This document shows positions 43,026 to 54,366 of a DNA stretch of 64,000 nucleotides, one piece after another. The stretch comes from Lepidostoma basale (Eukaryota > Arthropoda > Insecta > Trichoptera > Lepidostomatidae): the NCBI GenBank assembly GCA_022606425.2, contig JAHDVF020000660.1, forward strand, positions 1 through 64,000. The letters run 5' to 3'. How positions within the stretch are numbered: the stretch's first letter is position 1; the number at the start of each line of letters is the position of its first letter. The position numbers and the translations under genes were made by a program. The notes beneath the pieces are model-generated. The model saw nothing but the letters and a program-made list of their open reading frames with translations, did no database searches and was not told the origin of the DNA.

Positions 43026-43600
43026 AATGATTTAATTGTATCTCAACAGATACGAAGATGCAAATTGGAAACTGAATATGGTTGATCAAGGTGTTTACAG
43101 GACTTATGACCTGTCATTGGTTGGGTTTAGTGCACACTTTATGTAATTACAACATTCCCCATTCCACCTTTGTTATGACCATGTCTGACAAATTTTTGGA
43201 AGTTGTATATACGAGTATGTTAAAGTCCAACGCCAGAATTCACATGTCAGTTTCAATGCGCCATCTATGAAGATTTTGATTATATATGTTAATCTCTAAG
43301 ATTAATCTATATATAATCTACATACTAACGCCATCTATGAAAATTTATGTTTATTAAGCATTAAGACCGACGATCTGAAGAGGATTGCTGGACATGGATG
43401 GATGGGAGCGGCAATGGATAGGGGGCGGTGGAGGGCTTTGGGAGAGGCCTACATTCAGCAGTGGATGACAGACGGCTGATGATGATGATGATGAAGCATT
43501 AAGCAGAACATCCTTTTTAACACAATGTGAAAGGCTACCGCGCCATTATCGCATTGTTAGAAGCCGCCTGGAGATGTCACTCCCATCTATGTGCCAAACA
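43026..43600 (+). repeat. Repeat X, plus, interrupted
   Basis: AATTGTATCTCAACAGATAC ... TAACGCCATCTATGAAAATT ... GCCGCCTGGAGATGTCACTC. Split by a LINE 3' end at 43376-43493. Confidence 0.7.
43376..43493 (+). mobile_element. LINE 3' end with (GAT)n tail inside repeat X
   Basis: 118 bp encoding DDLKRIAGHGWMGAAMDRGR, then WRALGEAYIQQWMTDG and a stop, and a (GAT)n tail. Flanked by AAGCATTAAG at 43366-43375 and 43494-43503. The copy at 60813 shows the empty site. Confidence 0.8.
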
Positions 43601-44029
43601 TAAACCAGATATGTTTAATGATATGCGCATTGCCCCCCAAGACATCCAAATTGCTCCCGGGGGGGCATACGCCCCACGTTGGGAAACACTGATCTATCAG
43701 AATTGTAAAATATTTTCGCATTGGCTTAACATTATAAATTGCGTGTCAAAGAGTCATTACCGAGGTATACGAATAAATATACCTAATTATTGTTTAAAAT
43801 ATATATACTATAGACCTTTATAAAATTTTCAAGGTCCCGAAAGCCATCCACCGACACTATAATTATTTTTCGTGTACGATCGATTCGTATTCGAAAGACG
43901 TCGATAAAGAGCGAGAAAATATCGTGTAAACAAATTGAAGAATTTGTTTATTTGAATATATACAAATACTGGATTTTACCCATTGCGGGTTAATTACAAA
44001 ATAATCTTAATAGATGGCGCTAGTGTAGA
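43601..44029. other. No gene recognised
   Basis: 43629-43692 carries a C-rich and G-rich segment (CCCGGGGGGGCATACG) similar in style to 31585 and to the intron 4 repeat. No domain seen. Confidence 0.4.
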
Positions 44030-44265
44030 TTGACCTAAAATATGTGAAGTTATTTAACATAGTAGCATATATACGAGTTCCAAAAATTTGTCAGACGTGG
44101 TGGTCGTAAGAAAGGCGGAATGGGGAATGTTGTTAACATAAAGTGATCGCTTAACCCAACCAATGACAGATCATAAGTCCTGTAAACGCCTTGACTACCA
44201 TATTCTGTGTCCAAAAAAAATACATATTCGTCTCTATTGAGATACAATTAATCCTTAAAATTGAA
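44030..44265 (-). repeat. Repeat X, minus copy
   Basis: Contains CCAACCAATGACAGATCATA and GTCTCTATTGAGATACAATT in inverse orientation to 34574. Confidence 0.7.
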
Positions 44266-44298
44266 GAATGGTTAAATCAAATCAAATTTAAAAAAAAC

Positions 44299-44602
44299 TA
44301 AAACCATCACGCCGTTTACACAAAAGGGTTAGGGAGAGAGGATGGATCGCCACATTGTTCTATCCTGACCTAACTCTTGCGCATCTTCTACATTCACACA
44401 TCGTGACATGCACGCTCGTCGATTGTTCGTAGGTACTTCGAACATGGTCGCATTTCAGTAATTGATTAATTTGGTCATGCCATGTCTTCCCTGGCCTTTC
44501 TCGACTTCTTTTTCCATTCACACTACTTATATATATATATATATATTTTTAACCATTCTTCCCATGTCCATTCGTTTCGTATGTCCAAACCATCTTAGTG
44601 GC
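44299..44602 (-). mobile_element. LINE B-type 3' end, minus
   Basis: AAACCATCACGCCGTTTACA ... CGTATGTCCAAACCATCTTA. Includes a small (AT)n run at 44528-44547. Confidence 0.6.
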
Positions 44603-45052
44603 TCAAGCTCCAAATATTCAGCAGTAGCGTTAAAAGCGTACTGCTGTACGGATGCGAAACTTGTAAATCTACCGCGGACGTTATTGGAAAACTCCAGGTG
44701 TTTATAAATAGGTGCCTTCGCTCAATATTCAAGATCTATTGACCCCAAACCTGGATCATGGCAGGCGAAAAGCCAATTACCGCTAGACGGTCGCTAGACG
44801 CAATTGGCAGTGGATCGGTCACACTCTGAGACGGAACCCAGCCTGCATCTAGACTGGTCCCCTATGGGGGAAAGAGGAAGCGAGGCAGACCTAGAGCCAC
44901 CTGGAGAAGAACCCTGCAGGACGAGATTAAAGCAGCAGGCCTCACTTGGGATGATGTTAGGCATCAGACATGCCATAGAGTCGGGTGGAGATGGTTCCTT
45001 GAGGCCCTATGCACCACGGAGGTGTGACTGGACAAGAAGAAGAAGATATCCG
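44603..45052 (+). mobile_element. LINE I (RTE-like) C-terminus, (GAA)n tail
   Basis: Frames give IFSSSVKSVLLYGCETCKST, RRQWQWIGHTLRR, GKRKRGRPRATWRRTLQDEI and AGLTWDDVRHQTCHRVGWRW with stops and shifts. The motif W-x-G-H-T-L-R-R ... G-R-P-R-x-T-W-R-R is found in many invertebrate LINE ORFs. Confidence 0.7.
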
Positions 45053-45059
45053 AAGTTAA

Positions 45060-45535
45060 TCCGTTATATCGAGGTTTTACTGTACTTTCGGAGAGAATCG
45101 ATGTATTACTCTCTCGCTCTCTTGCATTCAAAATATTCTCGTATTCTATCTTGATGTCATCAGGTTTTTGCCTATTTCTATTATGATATCAATCGATGCT
45201 AGGTTTAGAAAAAAGTACATGCATTCTTTCTTATTATGATAGTTATTTTTTCTTCATCTTTTTTTCCTCTTTCGTTCACATAAACTATAAAGTTATATCG
45301 AGGTACTTATTATTAGATACTTAAGGTCAAATTTATAACCTTTAAGTATGTCAATATCTTATTTAAATCTGTCTTTATAGGAATATTTATTTGGCTTTGT
45401 GGCCGCAATGGATTTACTGAAGATTTATTGTTTTTATTACTAACCCACTAGCGGACCCAACAACGCTTCGATATTGCTGAATTCGAGTATATGAATAAAT
45501 AAAATTAAATTAATAAATACGGAAAATGTATTATT
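45060..45535. other. No gene recognised
   Basis: AT-rich, short frames only. Confidence 0.4.
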
Positions 45536-45539
45536 TAAC

Positions 45540-45820
45540 AAACACTTTTCACCGCCAGAACCAATCTGCCTCTGGTGACACCGGAGGGAAGAGCATTTAG
45601 TCTGCTGAACGTGGTCTCCTCGGAGATCGACATCTTTCATATAAGTGAAGATACGTTCAGAAGACAAATACTCTCGACTTTAGAAAGTATCTTGTCTTCC
45701 TAATGTCGAACCATCTCTAATGCGTTCGAAGTTGTACTCAATAAATGCCTTAAACATTTATGCTGTTTGTAATGTCTTTTGAGTAAATAAACTGATTTGA
45801 CTTGATTTGATTTTCTTGCC
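45540..45820 (+). mobile_element. LINE D 3' end
   Basis: Codes for NLPLVTPEGRAFSLLNVV-like residues, a stop, then a 3' UTR ending CTGATTTGACTTGATTTGA. 5'-truncated. Supplies the empty site for the insertion at 61771. Confidence 0.7.
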
Positions 45821-45829
45821 TGGCATACA

Positions 45830-45945
45830 TACTTCTCTTGCTTCCTCGACAATTCATACATCGTGTCATCGTGACGATGTAGGAATTATCACACATGTGT
45901 CTAAAGGATCTCATCTCTACCGCATTTTTTCTGCTATCGTCGTGT
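45830..45945 (-). mobile_element. LINE A-type fragments
   Basis: CATACTTCTCTTGCTTCCTC and GGATCTCATCTCTACCGC match the minus view of the A/B ORF, with a deletion between them. Confidence 0.45.
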
Positions 45946-46334
45946 TTTTACGGTTTTCTTCGACTCCATAATCCATTCACATCGTTTTTTTGCAATATTC
46001 AAATAAATATATTTTTATCAATCCAGTCATTAAAATAATATTACGAATGATTTAAAGATTTCTTATTATATCTTTTTTCGGCGTGAATATCGTATGCAGT
46101 ACTTACTCGAACGTGATTCGGCCTTGAATGCCTGACTCGCGATATTACTATAGCCAACCATTGAAAGATAATATCCAATATCCTTATGCACTCAATGTGG
46201 AAGTAATGTAACGTTCACGAAGCCGGTTCTTGGATCGCCTACAAAGCCGTAGACAACCGCGCAATCCGTGCGGAATAAACGATCAACAATCACGTCGCAC
46301 CGCCTGGAAAATACAGACTTTTATTTCTTAGTTT

Positions 46335-46430
46335 TTTTTAATAGATCTGACGATCAGTGGCAAAGAAATCGTGTTACCTGGGATGATGAGGTCCAGCTGT
46401 CTCTCCATCTCTTAGATGGTCTTCCAAGTG
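46335..46430 (-). mobile_element. LINE E 3' end, minus
   Basis: AATAGATCTGACGATC and GATGATGAGGTCCAGCTGTC are the minus counterpart of the E 3' end at 8280-8360. Confidence 0.55.
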
Positions 46431-46915
46431 TGATTGTCACGCTGTCTTTGATCTGGTGTAGAGTTCACGTGACAATAAAATGGCGATAGATTAGCTACCT
46501 ATCACGTGTCACGAGAATCACTAAACTAACTAACTAACTAACCATCACGCCGTCTCCCCGAAGGGGTAGGCAGAAAGAATGGACTGCCACACCTTTCTTT
46601 CCTGACATATTTCTCTCGCTTCCTCAACATTCATACATCGTGTCATGCACGCGCGTCGATTTCTCTGACTCCTCACATGGCCGACATTCAATATTTGATT
46701 TCAATATTTGTTAACGTATACTTTTTTAACCATTCTTTCTTCACTCATGCGCTCCATATGTCCGAACCAACGCAGCGATCCTTTCATAATTTTGTTAATA
46801 ATACCTTCTTTCGCTCTACATTCCTTTTGAGAATCACTATGATAGCTATAATACCCTTTACTTCGATTTGGCGCATGCTGTCATGATGTAAAGAGCGATT
46901 CAACATAATAATAAT
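46431..46915 (+). mobile_element. SINE1 body, split by a chimeric LINE
   Basis: 46431-46522 (GTGATTGTCACGCTGTC ... CGAGAATCACT) and 46839-46915 (ATGATAGCTATAATACC ... GAGCGATTCAACATAATA) are the two halves. GAGAATCACT is duplicated at 46513-46522 and 46829-46838. Confidence 0.75.
46523..46828 (-). mobile_element. Chimeric LINE: A-type 3' end fused to a B-type upstream segment
   Basis: 46526-46702 is LINE A 3' end (tail AACTAACTAACTAACC, CCCGAAGGGG). 46706-46828 is nearly identical to the LINE B copy at 48224-48345 (TTAACGTATACTTTTTTAAC, AACCAACGCAGCGATCC). A single 10-bp duplication surrounds both. Confidence 0.75.
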
Positions 46916-46917
46916 AA

Positions 46918-46990
46918 ATGCCGTAGAAATGAAGTCACTAAGAAGAATGTGCGAAAATACAATGTATGATAGAATATCTAATTATGAAGT
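46918..46990 (+). mobile_element. LINE C-like internal fragment
   Basis: NAVEMKSLRRMCENTMYDRI, then SNYEV. No ends seen. Confidence 0.5.
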
Positions 46991-47042
46991 ATGAATCTAA
47001 GGCGGAATCTAAGGCGGATGAATGCATCCTGACAACAACAAC

Positions 47043-47283
47043 AACAAACCATCAAGCCGTTTCCCCGCAGGGGTAGGCAGAGAGAATGGATCGCCACACT
47101 CCTCTTTCCCGACACACCTCTCTAGATTCTTTCAGTAATTGATTAGTTTGGTCATGCCATGTCTTCCTTGGCCTTCCTCGAATTCTTTTTCCATTCACAC
47201 TACTAGTATTGTAAATATATTTTTAACCATTCATTCTATATGTCCGAACCATCTTAGTAACCCTTTATTAATTTTATTTAGAC
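47043..47283 (-). mobile_element. LINE B 3' end, minus copy of a head-to-head pair
   Basis: (AAC)n tail, AAACCATCAAGCCGTTTCC..., with an internal gap. Meets a plus LINE B copy at 47286. Confidence 0.65.
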
Positions 47284-47285
47284 GC

Positions 47286-47690
47286 ATGAGGTCCCTAAGA
47301 CGTATGTGTAGTAGAACGATATACGACAATTTCTCAAATGCTGATATAAGAAGGGAATGTAGAGCGGAAGAAGGTATTTTGAACAAAATTATGAAAGGAT
47401 CGCTGCGTTCGTTCGGACATATGGAGCGCGTGGATGAAGAAAGAATGGATAAAAAAGTATACGTTAACGATGTAAATGGAGTACAGAGTCGAGGTAGACC
47501 GAGGAAAACATGGCATGACCAAATTAATCAAATTTTAAAGGTTGAACATGTTAGAAGCCGGAAGAATCGGCGTGCGTGTATGACTCGCTGTATGAATGTA
47601 GAGGAATCTAGAGAGTTGTGTCAGTATAGAGTAGTGTGGCGATACATCCTCTCTGCCTGCTCCTACGGGGAACGGTGTTACAGAAAGTTA
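47286..47690 (+). mobile_element. LINE B C-terminus, plus
   Basis: Encodes [60 protein letters not shown] and [18 protein letters not shown]. Open for about 135 codons. The tail region is altered (GGGGAACGGTGTTAC). Confidence 0.75.
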
Positions 47691-47934
47691 GTTTTTATTA
47701 GAGGAAAAAGATTTGATGAACTGATGTAATTTTTGTTAAGGATTTTTTTCTTCAAACAGAATCTTTTCCTCTACACAGAATGCTATTATAAGCCCCCCTA
47801 GCACTAAAAAAGACGTTGAATTTGTATTGTAAAAAATAATAGTAATTTTATATATACTTAACCATAATTTATCAAAACCACGGTGTTCAGAAAAGAGTTA
47901 AATCCTCATCATAAAACCTGTCATTATACTCAAA

Positions 47935-48015
47935 AGACACTACAAACATATTTATAATTTAAGGCATCTATTTGAGAACAAGTCAAATACCAAGAACGCA
48001 TGAGAGATGGTTAAC
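47935..48015 (-). mobile_element. LINE D 3' fragment
   Basis: ATTTAAGGCATCTATTTGAG and GAACGCATGAGAGATGG match the LINE D 3' UTR in the minus sense. Confidence 0.55.
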
Positions 48016-48017
48016 AC

Positions 48018-48508
48018 AACAACAACAATAACAAACCATCACGCCGTTTCTCCGCAGGGGTAGGCAAAGATAATGGACCGCCACACTACTTTATCCTGAC
48101 ACCTCTCTAGGTTCCTCCACATTCATACAGAGAGTAATAAACGCACGTCGATTCTTACGGCTTCTAACATGACCAACCTTTAAATTTTGATTAATTTGGT
48201 CATGCCATGTTTATTTACATGGTTAACGTATACTTTTTTAACCATTCTTTCTTCACTCATGCGCTCCATATGTCCGAACCAACGCAGCGATCCTTTCATA
48301 ATTTTGTTAATAATACCTTCTTTCGCTCTACATTCCTTTTGAGATTCTGTCGTACATCCTTCTAACACACATACGTCTTAGGGACCTCATATCTACCGCA
48401 TTTATTCTGCTCTCATCCTTCTTCTGCAAGTTCCATGCTTCGCTTCCATACATTAGGGTTGGGACCAGAACTTGTGAACATTGTGAAGGGCCATTTTCGC
48501 TTTTATTG
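48018..48508 (-). mobile_element. LINE B, minus, with internal deletion
   Basis: (AAC)n tail, then the B 3' end. At about 48208 it skips to NHVNKVYVK.. and continues to WHELAEEG-type sequence and GPNPNV-like residues. No target repeat found. Confidence 0.65.
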
Positions 48509-48604
48509 ATTAACCCTTTCGTGCTATTTTTTTTCTTTTAGGATGATGTAAATATTAATGACTAATGTCATTCATATATTTTTTTTAAATATGTGTTTTT
48601 AAAT

Positions 48605-49095
48605 CGTGCCGACCCTTATGTATTGAAGTGAAGCATGGAACTGGCAAAATAAGGATGAAAGTAGAATAAATGCAGTAGAAATGAGATCTCTAAGACGAAT
48701 GTGCGGCAAATCTGTATATGATAGAGTGACAAATGCAAGTATAAGAAGTGAATGTGGTGCGAATGAAAGTGTTATGAACAAAATAAGGAAAGGGTCATTA
48801 AGATGGTTTGGACACATGGAAAGAATGAGTGAAGACAGAATGGTAAAGAAGGTATATGTAAACGGCGTGAACGGAGCTAGAAATAGAAGAAGGCCGAGGA
48901 AAACGTGGCACGATCAAATCAATCAAATATTGAATGTCGGTCACGTGAGGAGTCGGAAAAATCGACGTGCGTACATGACAAGATGTATGAATGTAGAGGA
49001 ATCGAGAGAAGTATGTCAGGACAGAACAGTGTGGCGTTCCATTCTTTCTGCCTACCCCTCCGGGGAGACGGCGTGATGGTAAGTTAGTTAGTTCT
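48605..49095 (+). mobile_element. LINE A variant, C-terminus with (GTTA)n tail
   Basis: The frame from 48681 encodes [60 protein letters not shown] and [20 protein letters not shown]. Open for 131 codons; a subfamily between A and B. Confidence 0.75.
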
Positions 49096-49099
49096 AAAT

Positions 49100-49856
49100 A
49101 AAAAAAAACGATATTTTTATCAATTTTATTTAAAACTTGCTTGAAATTAAATTGAAAGTTAAATTTTTCGTCGAATATATTATAATACCCAGATTGATAG
49201 AGTAGTTAGATATAAGAATACAACGGAGAATTAATGCAGCGTGAAAAGTACACACGCCATCTGTAGCATTTGCATGTGTTTTGAGGTTATAATGCTTTGT
49301 CAGGCACGCCTATGAAGTAATCCGTCCTTCCATCTCCTGTGAACATGCTTCCTAGAAATGAAAATTCGCCCCGGGCAACAGGTATACACCGATTACAATA
49401 ATCACATTTTTAGGTTCCTTATGAAGAACTTATCCATAGAAATAATTTACTTTATATAGTTTTTCAAAAGTAATTTAGCTAGTTATTTCATTTGATATTA
49501 GCTCTTACCATTGTTAGGCGGGGTCGGTTTTTCAATCGGATTTTAACGTTATTATGAAATCGGTTGCATCTTGTAAACACCTATTTCAAAACGCCACAAG
49601 TTAACACGGTTCAAATTCAACCTTAACCCTCCCTTCCCTGTGATGGGTATCTTCTACACGTTGCTTCTAATAACCATCAATATCTCTATACATTTAATAA
49701 ATACAAGGTATTCCTCCATAATATATTTACGCATTGATTAAAAAAATAATATTAATAATAATCAGAATTCATCGGGTACATCGGAGGTATTTTGTGAACA
49801 TCGGAAACAAAAATCGCAGCGCTGAGTGCGCGACACTATATTCGCATCTCACTTTT
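49100..49856. other. No gene recognised
   Basis: AT-rich. 49318-49372 is a scrap of LINE A/B (minus, around the SMFTGDGR motif). The rest shows nothing recognisable. Confidence 0.4.
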
Positions 49857-50123
49857 GCATATCGTCGGTTCAAAGGTAAAACTCATTAAGTGACATTTGA
49901 ATTATTTATTTATTTTTTTGCAATTTTCTGATCAGACTTGTGAATTCTACGTCAGAAAGTAATCACCAAGTGTTTTTATTAAAGAATAACTGTTATTCTT
50001 TAATAAATACACTTGGTGATTGTTTTCTGACGTAGAATTCACAAGTCTGATGCGGAAGTTGCAAAAAAAGGAGAAAAATTGAAATGTCACTCAATGAGTT
50101 TTACCTTTGAACCGACGATATGT
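49857..50123. repeat. Large palindrome (foldback), 267 bp
   Basis: The left arm starts CATATCGTCGGTTCAAAGGT and the right arm ends with its complement ACCTTTGAACCGACGATATG. Arms of about 130 bp meet at AAAGAATAAC-TGTTATTCTTT with almost no loop. Small differences (for example ATCA/ATGC near the 49945 position) show it is not an assembly duplicate of one strand. Confidence 0.85.
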
Positions 50124-50990
50124 TCTAGCTCAATGTTCTCACTCTCGCCGTTCCGCCGCACCGGCAGTCGCTTTCGGGCTTGCAATCAGAGTGGACGTAT
50201 GCTCGTTCCGTGAGCGTTGCCAGGTGTTTTTTTTAATGTTTTTAGCAATTAAATCTTAATTATTATAATTTTTGACTTCAATTATAATTATATAGCCACC
50301 ATATAAACAAATGGTTTTTTTTAAATAAATTAAAAAAAAAAACTATGATGAAAGAGTGAAACCTGGGAAAGGTATCGAAAAAATAAACTCAAATGTGGAC
50401 AAAAGTGTTTAAATTCATTTAAAAAAATGGTATTATATGAAAAATCGCATTCAGCAGTTTGATTGCAAATTAAAATAACATTATAGTTTTCTTAACGTCG
50501 AAAGGTTCCATCAACATTTTTTTTAATTGTACATGTTCAGATTGGAAACATCGATGCCACAAAAGCATTTATTGTAGCTGTCACATATTAGGTACAGTGC
50601 CGCGCTTTAAGCGTAGTTGGTGCAATAAGCAGAAATATATTTAATAAGCGTTTGCTTGAACCGTGAAATATGTTTATAAAAATCGGTTTTAAATTATAAC
50701 TCATGCTGCATTTATTGTTAGTAATCAAAGATCTTTGATGTATCAGATATGTAACACAGTAGACGGAGAAGTTATTTCTAACTGTAATAAAGTTGCATAA
50801 CTGTACAGTTAGTACAGGTGATAAGCGAAAAAAAAAATATATATATAAAGGGATTAGTTATGAATGTTCCTATTTTTCCGATTTAAAATCGCGAATTTTT
50901 TAACGCGTACTGACTACCCTACACCGGAACGCACGTTTTTATTTTAGTACCGTAAGGGAAAGGTTTACAAGTACAAAATTCAATCTGCGT
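50124..50990. other. No gene recognised
   Basis: 50130-50220 is GC-richer (CGCCGTTCCGCCGCACCGGC) without an open frame. The remainder is AT-rich. Confidence 0.4.
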
Positions 50991-51100
50991 TCAATGCAGC
51001 AGCAAGACGAGCGGCTAGAGAGAGAGTTGTGGAAGTCTGGAATGGAAGCCTATGTTCAGGACTGGACAACTAAAGGCTACAGACAACTAAAAATTATGAT
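50991..51100 (+). mobile_element. LINE F-like C-terminal scrap
   Basis: Encodes ERLERELWKSGMEAYVQDWT and TKGYRQ. Matches the AYVQxWTxxG ending of RTE-like ORFs. Confidence 0.5.
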
Positions 51101-51179
51101 AATGATGATTTCCAATATAAAAAAAAAAATATTAATGAACAGTGAAAATTTCACCAAGATCTGTCAATTGGTTGCCGAG

Positions 51180-51690
51180 TCCATTGAGTTCAAAGAATAG
51201 TTTTCAGTATATTATGCATTCGTCCAATCCATCCTAAACTACGGTTTAATAGGATGGGAAGGAACTACAATAACTACACTTAACCCAGTCATTGTAGCCC
51301 AAAAGACAATAATTAGAGTCACTAACAAAAAAACATATCGATTCCCCTCAGACCAACTATACGACGAATTTCAAGTACCGGACATAATACAACTATATAT
51401 AATAAATTTAGCCGTGCACTACCACAAGGACACCGACAGACACTTAAAAGGACAACAAACGTACAACACACGCAACAAACATAACCATTTTGTACCAAAA
51501 ACTAAAACTTCTTATGCGCAAAGACATTTCTACTATCTTGGACCCAAACTCTATAACATAATAAACAAAACTATAAACGACCCACAAAAAATGACATTGC
51601 ACAATTACAAAAAACATGTTACTACGGAGACATTAAAAAAAGGGCGGCTTGAATGTAGTATAATTAAAATAATAAATAAATAGTTTAAAT
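51180..51690 (+). mobile_element. CR1/Jockey-like LINE, ORF C-terminus
   Basis: One open frame of about 165 codons: VYYAFVQSILNYGLIGWEGT, VIVAQKTIIRVTNKKTYRFP, YIINLAVHYHKD, QTYNTRNKHNHFVPKTKTSY and FYYLGPKLYNIINK. The pattern Y-x-x-F-x-S-x-L-x-Y-G-x-x-x-W ... Q-K-x-x-x-R ... T-R is the post-RT region of Jockey/CR1-type proteins. No target repeat found. Confidence 0.7.
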
Positions 51691-52539
51691 GGTGTTATAT
51701 AAGACAATATAGTGTTTAAATAGTGTTATCTATATATATAAAACAAAGTCAAAAATCGTGTTAGTTACACCATTTATAACTCGAGAACGGCTGGACCAAT
51801 TTTGAAGATCTTATATTTGCTGGATTTGTCTCCGTTCCGGATAACAGAATAATCATTAAAACATTTGAAAAAATCACTTAAATGATTTAAAATTAATTAT
51901 ATTTGTCGTAAATTTGACTATATTTGACTTCTGAGACAAAGTACAAAAAACATCATGGCTTCCATTTAGTTTCGAAAACGCCCGTAGGTGGTGTATTGTT
52001 GATGCCAGATGTCAATACTCAATGTGAAAGATTTGAGGTTATTTTTTAATCGTCACCGGGATTTTTGGTTTTCTTTATTAATTTTAGATTAACAATGCCC
52101 AAAGTTATAAAAATCAGTATCAGAGAGACTATTCTAAAAGTTAAACCCCTTTTGTGAAGGAGAGCAGAGAATATTTGCGCCATTAATACCATTCGAAAAA
52201 GATGACAGATGAGTGTTCCGTGGAGATTAAATAACCGATTTATGATTAGTGAATAATAATAAAAATACGTATTGTATATTTTGTATTGATTTTATAGGTG
52301 TATCTGTGTACATTCGGTCCAGAGAATTGTTACCATAGGAAATTCAGCCGCGAGTACTTAATAAACGAAATATTTGGCTAGATGAAGACGAGGAATTTCT
52401 TTTTTCAATTGATAGGGACACTGAATCATCAAACTCTTCAAATGATGAATATGATGATGCTAATGATGAAAACGGAGTTCATTGATGGATCACACTTATT
52501 CAAAATTATGTTGTCTGCTATTTAATTGTTTTAACGTGT

Positions 52540-53277
52540 TTTGATGAATGTCGGAAAGTCAAAGGTGTTAGTTTTTGAAAGGGAAGAGCAAATGACAGTT
52601 TGTAATATAAGTGTAAATGAAGAGAACTTGGAACAGGTGAGGGAATTTGTGTATTTAGGTAGCATGTTCAGTGATGTTGAAAAAAGGGTTGGTGCGGGTA
52701 ACAAAGTGAATGGAGCTTTAAAAGTAGTTATTGGAAACAAGAATTTATCAATGAAAGCGAAAATGGCCGTTCACAATGGAGTTCTGGTCCCAACTCCTAT
52801 GTATGGAAGCGAAGCATGGAACTGACAGAAGAAAGATGAGAGCAGAATAAATGCGGTAGAGATGAGGTCCCTAAGACGTATGTGTGGTAGAACGATGTAT
52901 GACAGAATCTCAAATGCTGATATTAGGAAGGAATGTAGAGCGAAAGAAGGTATTATGAACAAAATTATGAATGGTTCGTTGTGTTGGTTCGGACATGTGG
53001 AGCGCATGGGTGAAGAAAGAATGGTTAAAAAAGTATACGTTAACGATGTAAATGGAGTAAGGAGTCGAGGTAGACCGAGAAAAACATGGCATGTCCAAAT
53101 TAATCAAATATTAAAGGTTGGTCATGTCAGAAGCCGGAAGACTCGACGTGCGTGTATGACTCGATGTATGAATGTGGAGGAAGCTAGAGAGGTGTGCCAG
53201 GATAGAGTCGTGTGGCGGTCCATTCTCTCTGCCTACCCCTGCGGAGAAACGGCGTGATGGTTTGTTGTTGTTGTTGT
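52540..53277 (+). mobile_element. LINE B copy inside the Helitron
   Basis: Encodes [60 protein letters not shown], a stop, then [39 protein letters not shown] and [18 protein letters not shown], and a (GTT)n tail. A short deletion removes the RDGR-type loop after SMF. Confidence 0.8.
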
Positions 53278-53289
53278 GTTGTTGTATGA

Positions 53290-53850
53290 AATTCATTTAT
53301 TTATAATAATAAAATAATAAGAATGATAATAATCATAATAATAATTCAAACAGTAATTAGAAGGAACAATCATACATAATATAGAGTCAAAAACGATGAA
53401 TCATAATATATTAAAGACGATAAACATTATAAGGAAGCAGATTACATTAGTAAGAAAGGGACAAAAATGGAAGGTAGTATTAATATTTTTTTGGTAGATT
53501 GTATAAAGGAAAAGTTTTTAATGTACTACATATATACTAAGGGGGAATAAGCTGGAATTTGGTTATTTATAACATTCAATTCACGTGCCTTTGCTTTAAA
53601 AATTTCTAAATTTTCTAATTTATCAATTTTTTTTTAAATTGTTTGTTATATCCAAAAAAATGTGTTTTTGGAATTGAAATGATGGTCAAAATTCACACAA
53701 TGATTCTGTTTTTGTATTAAATGTTGTGTTCATATAACCTCTTCAAAATGATCGACCCGTCTTTCCAATATACACGGCATCACAATCCTCACAATTAATC
53801 TGGTAGATTCCACTTTGGTTGAATATATTGTCGCGAAAAAATAAAAACAC
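53290..53850 (-). mobile_element. Penelope-like element fragment with GIY-YIG endonuclease remnant
   Basis: The minus strand encodes NQSGIYQINCEDCDAVYIGK, then TGRSF. GIY (53803-53811) and YIG (53764-53772) are separated by the Cys-containing loop typical of Penelope-like elements. Further downstream come HCVNFDHHFN and LEIFKAKARELNVINNQIPA, like the C-terminal end of these ORFs. Stops and shifts are present. It supports Penelope-type retroelements in this genome, which bears on the hammerhead-like repeats. Confidence 0.75.
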
Positions 53851-54304
53851 AATTGTGATACATAAAACAAAGTTTTTAATTAACAATTTATAATTCATTT
53901 TAAGTAGGTATTAATGCAGGCTTCCACGTGAATTATATTCCATTGTAATTCATATTTTTAATTTTGACTTTTGCACATTTCATGAACTTAATTCATTTTA
54001 AGTATTAATTGTAATTCAATAAAAAGGTGAATTAAATTTAGCTTATAAGTTAACACAACATTTATTGATTCTGAGGCGGTACGAAGTTCGTCGGGTCAGC
54101 TAGTATAATATATAAGTCAATTAATTTTAAGTTATACACTTTAGGATATGTGTTGCTCCCCTTAACTGCTCGCTAAATTTGTAAATTATATTATATATTG
54201 AAATTATATAGAGTACTAGGAATGCCTCCCTAGAACAGGTTACCCCAGTTGGGAGATATTAAAACCATGTACTTGGTAAATGATCAATAAATAAATTACC
54301 GGTA

Positions 54305-54366
54305 CGGGCATGTTTAAAGAATGGACACCACCAGACTCCCCTATATTGCACTACATAATCAACCTC
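54305..54366 (+). mobile_element. LINE E' left part, interrupted
   Basis: GGGCATGTTTAAAGAATGGA ... ATAATCAACCTC matches 18290-18350. Continues at 54804 after a LINE E insertion. Confidence 0.7.

Larger units (their letters stand above)
51729..54103 (+). mobile_element. Helitron, 2.4 kb, non-autonomous, with other elements inside
   Basis: Starts TCTATATATATAAAAC after an A and continues with TTATAACTCGAGAACGGCTG, a familiar insect Helitron 5' segment. Ends with the hairpin ACGAA-G-TTCGT (54081-54091), 8 bases, then CTAG (54100-54103) before a T. No target duplication, as expected. No Rep/helicase frame; an acidic stretch (DEDEEFLFSIDRDTESSNSS) near 52385-52490 is unassigned. Contains a LINE B copy and a Penelope-like fragment. 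Confidence 0.8.
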
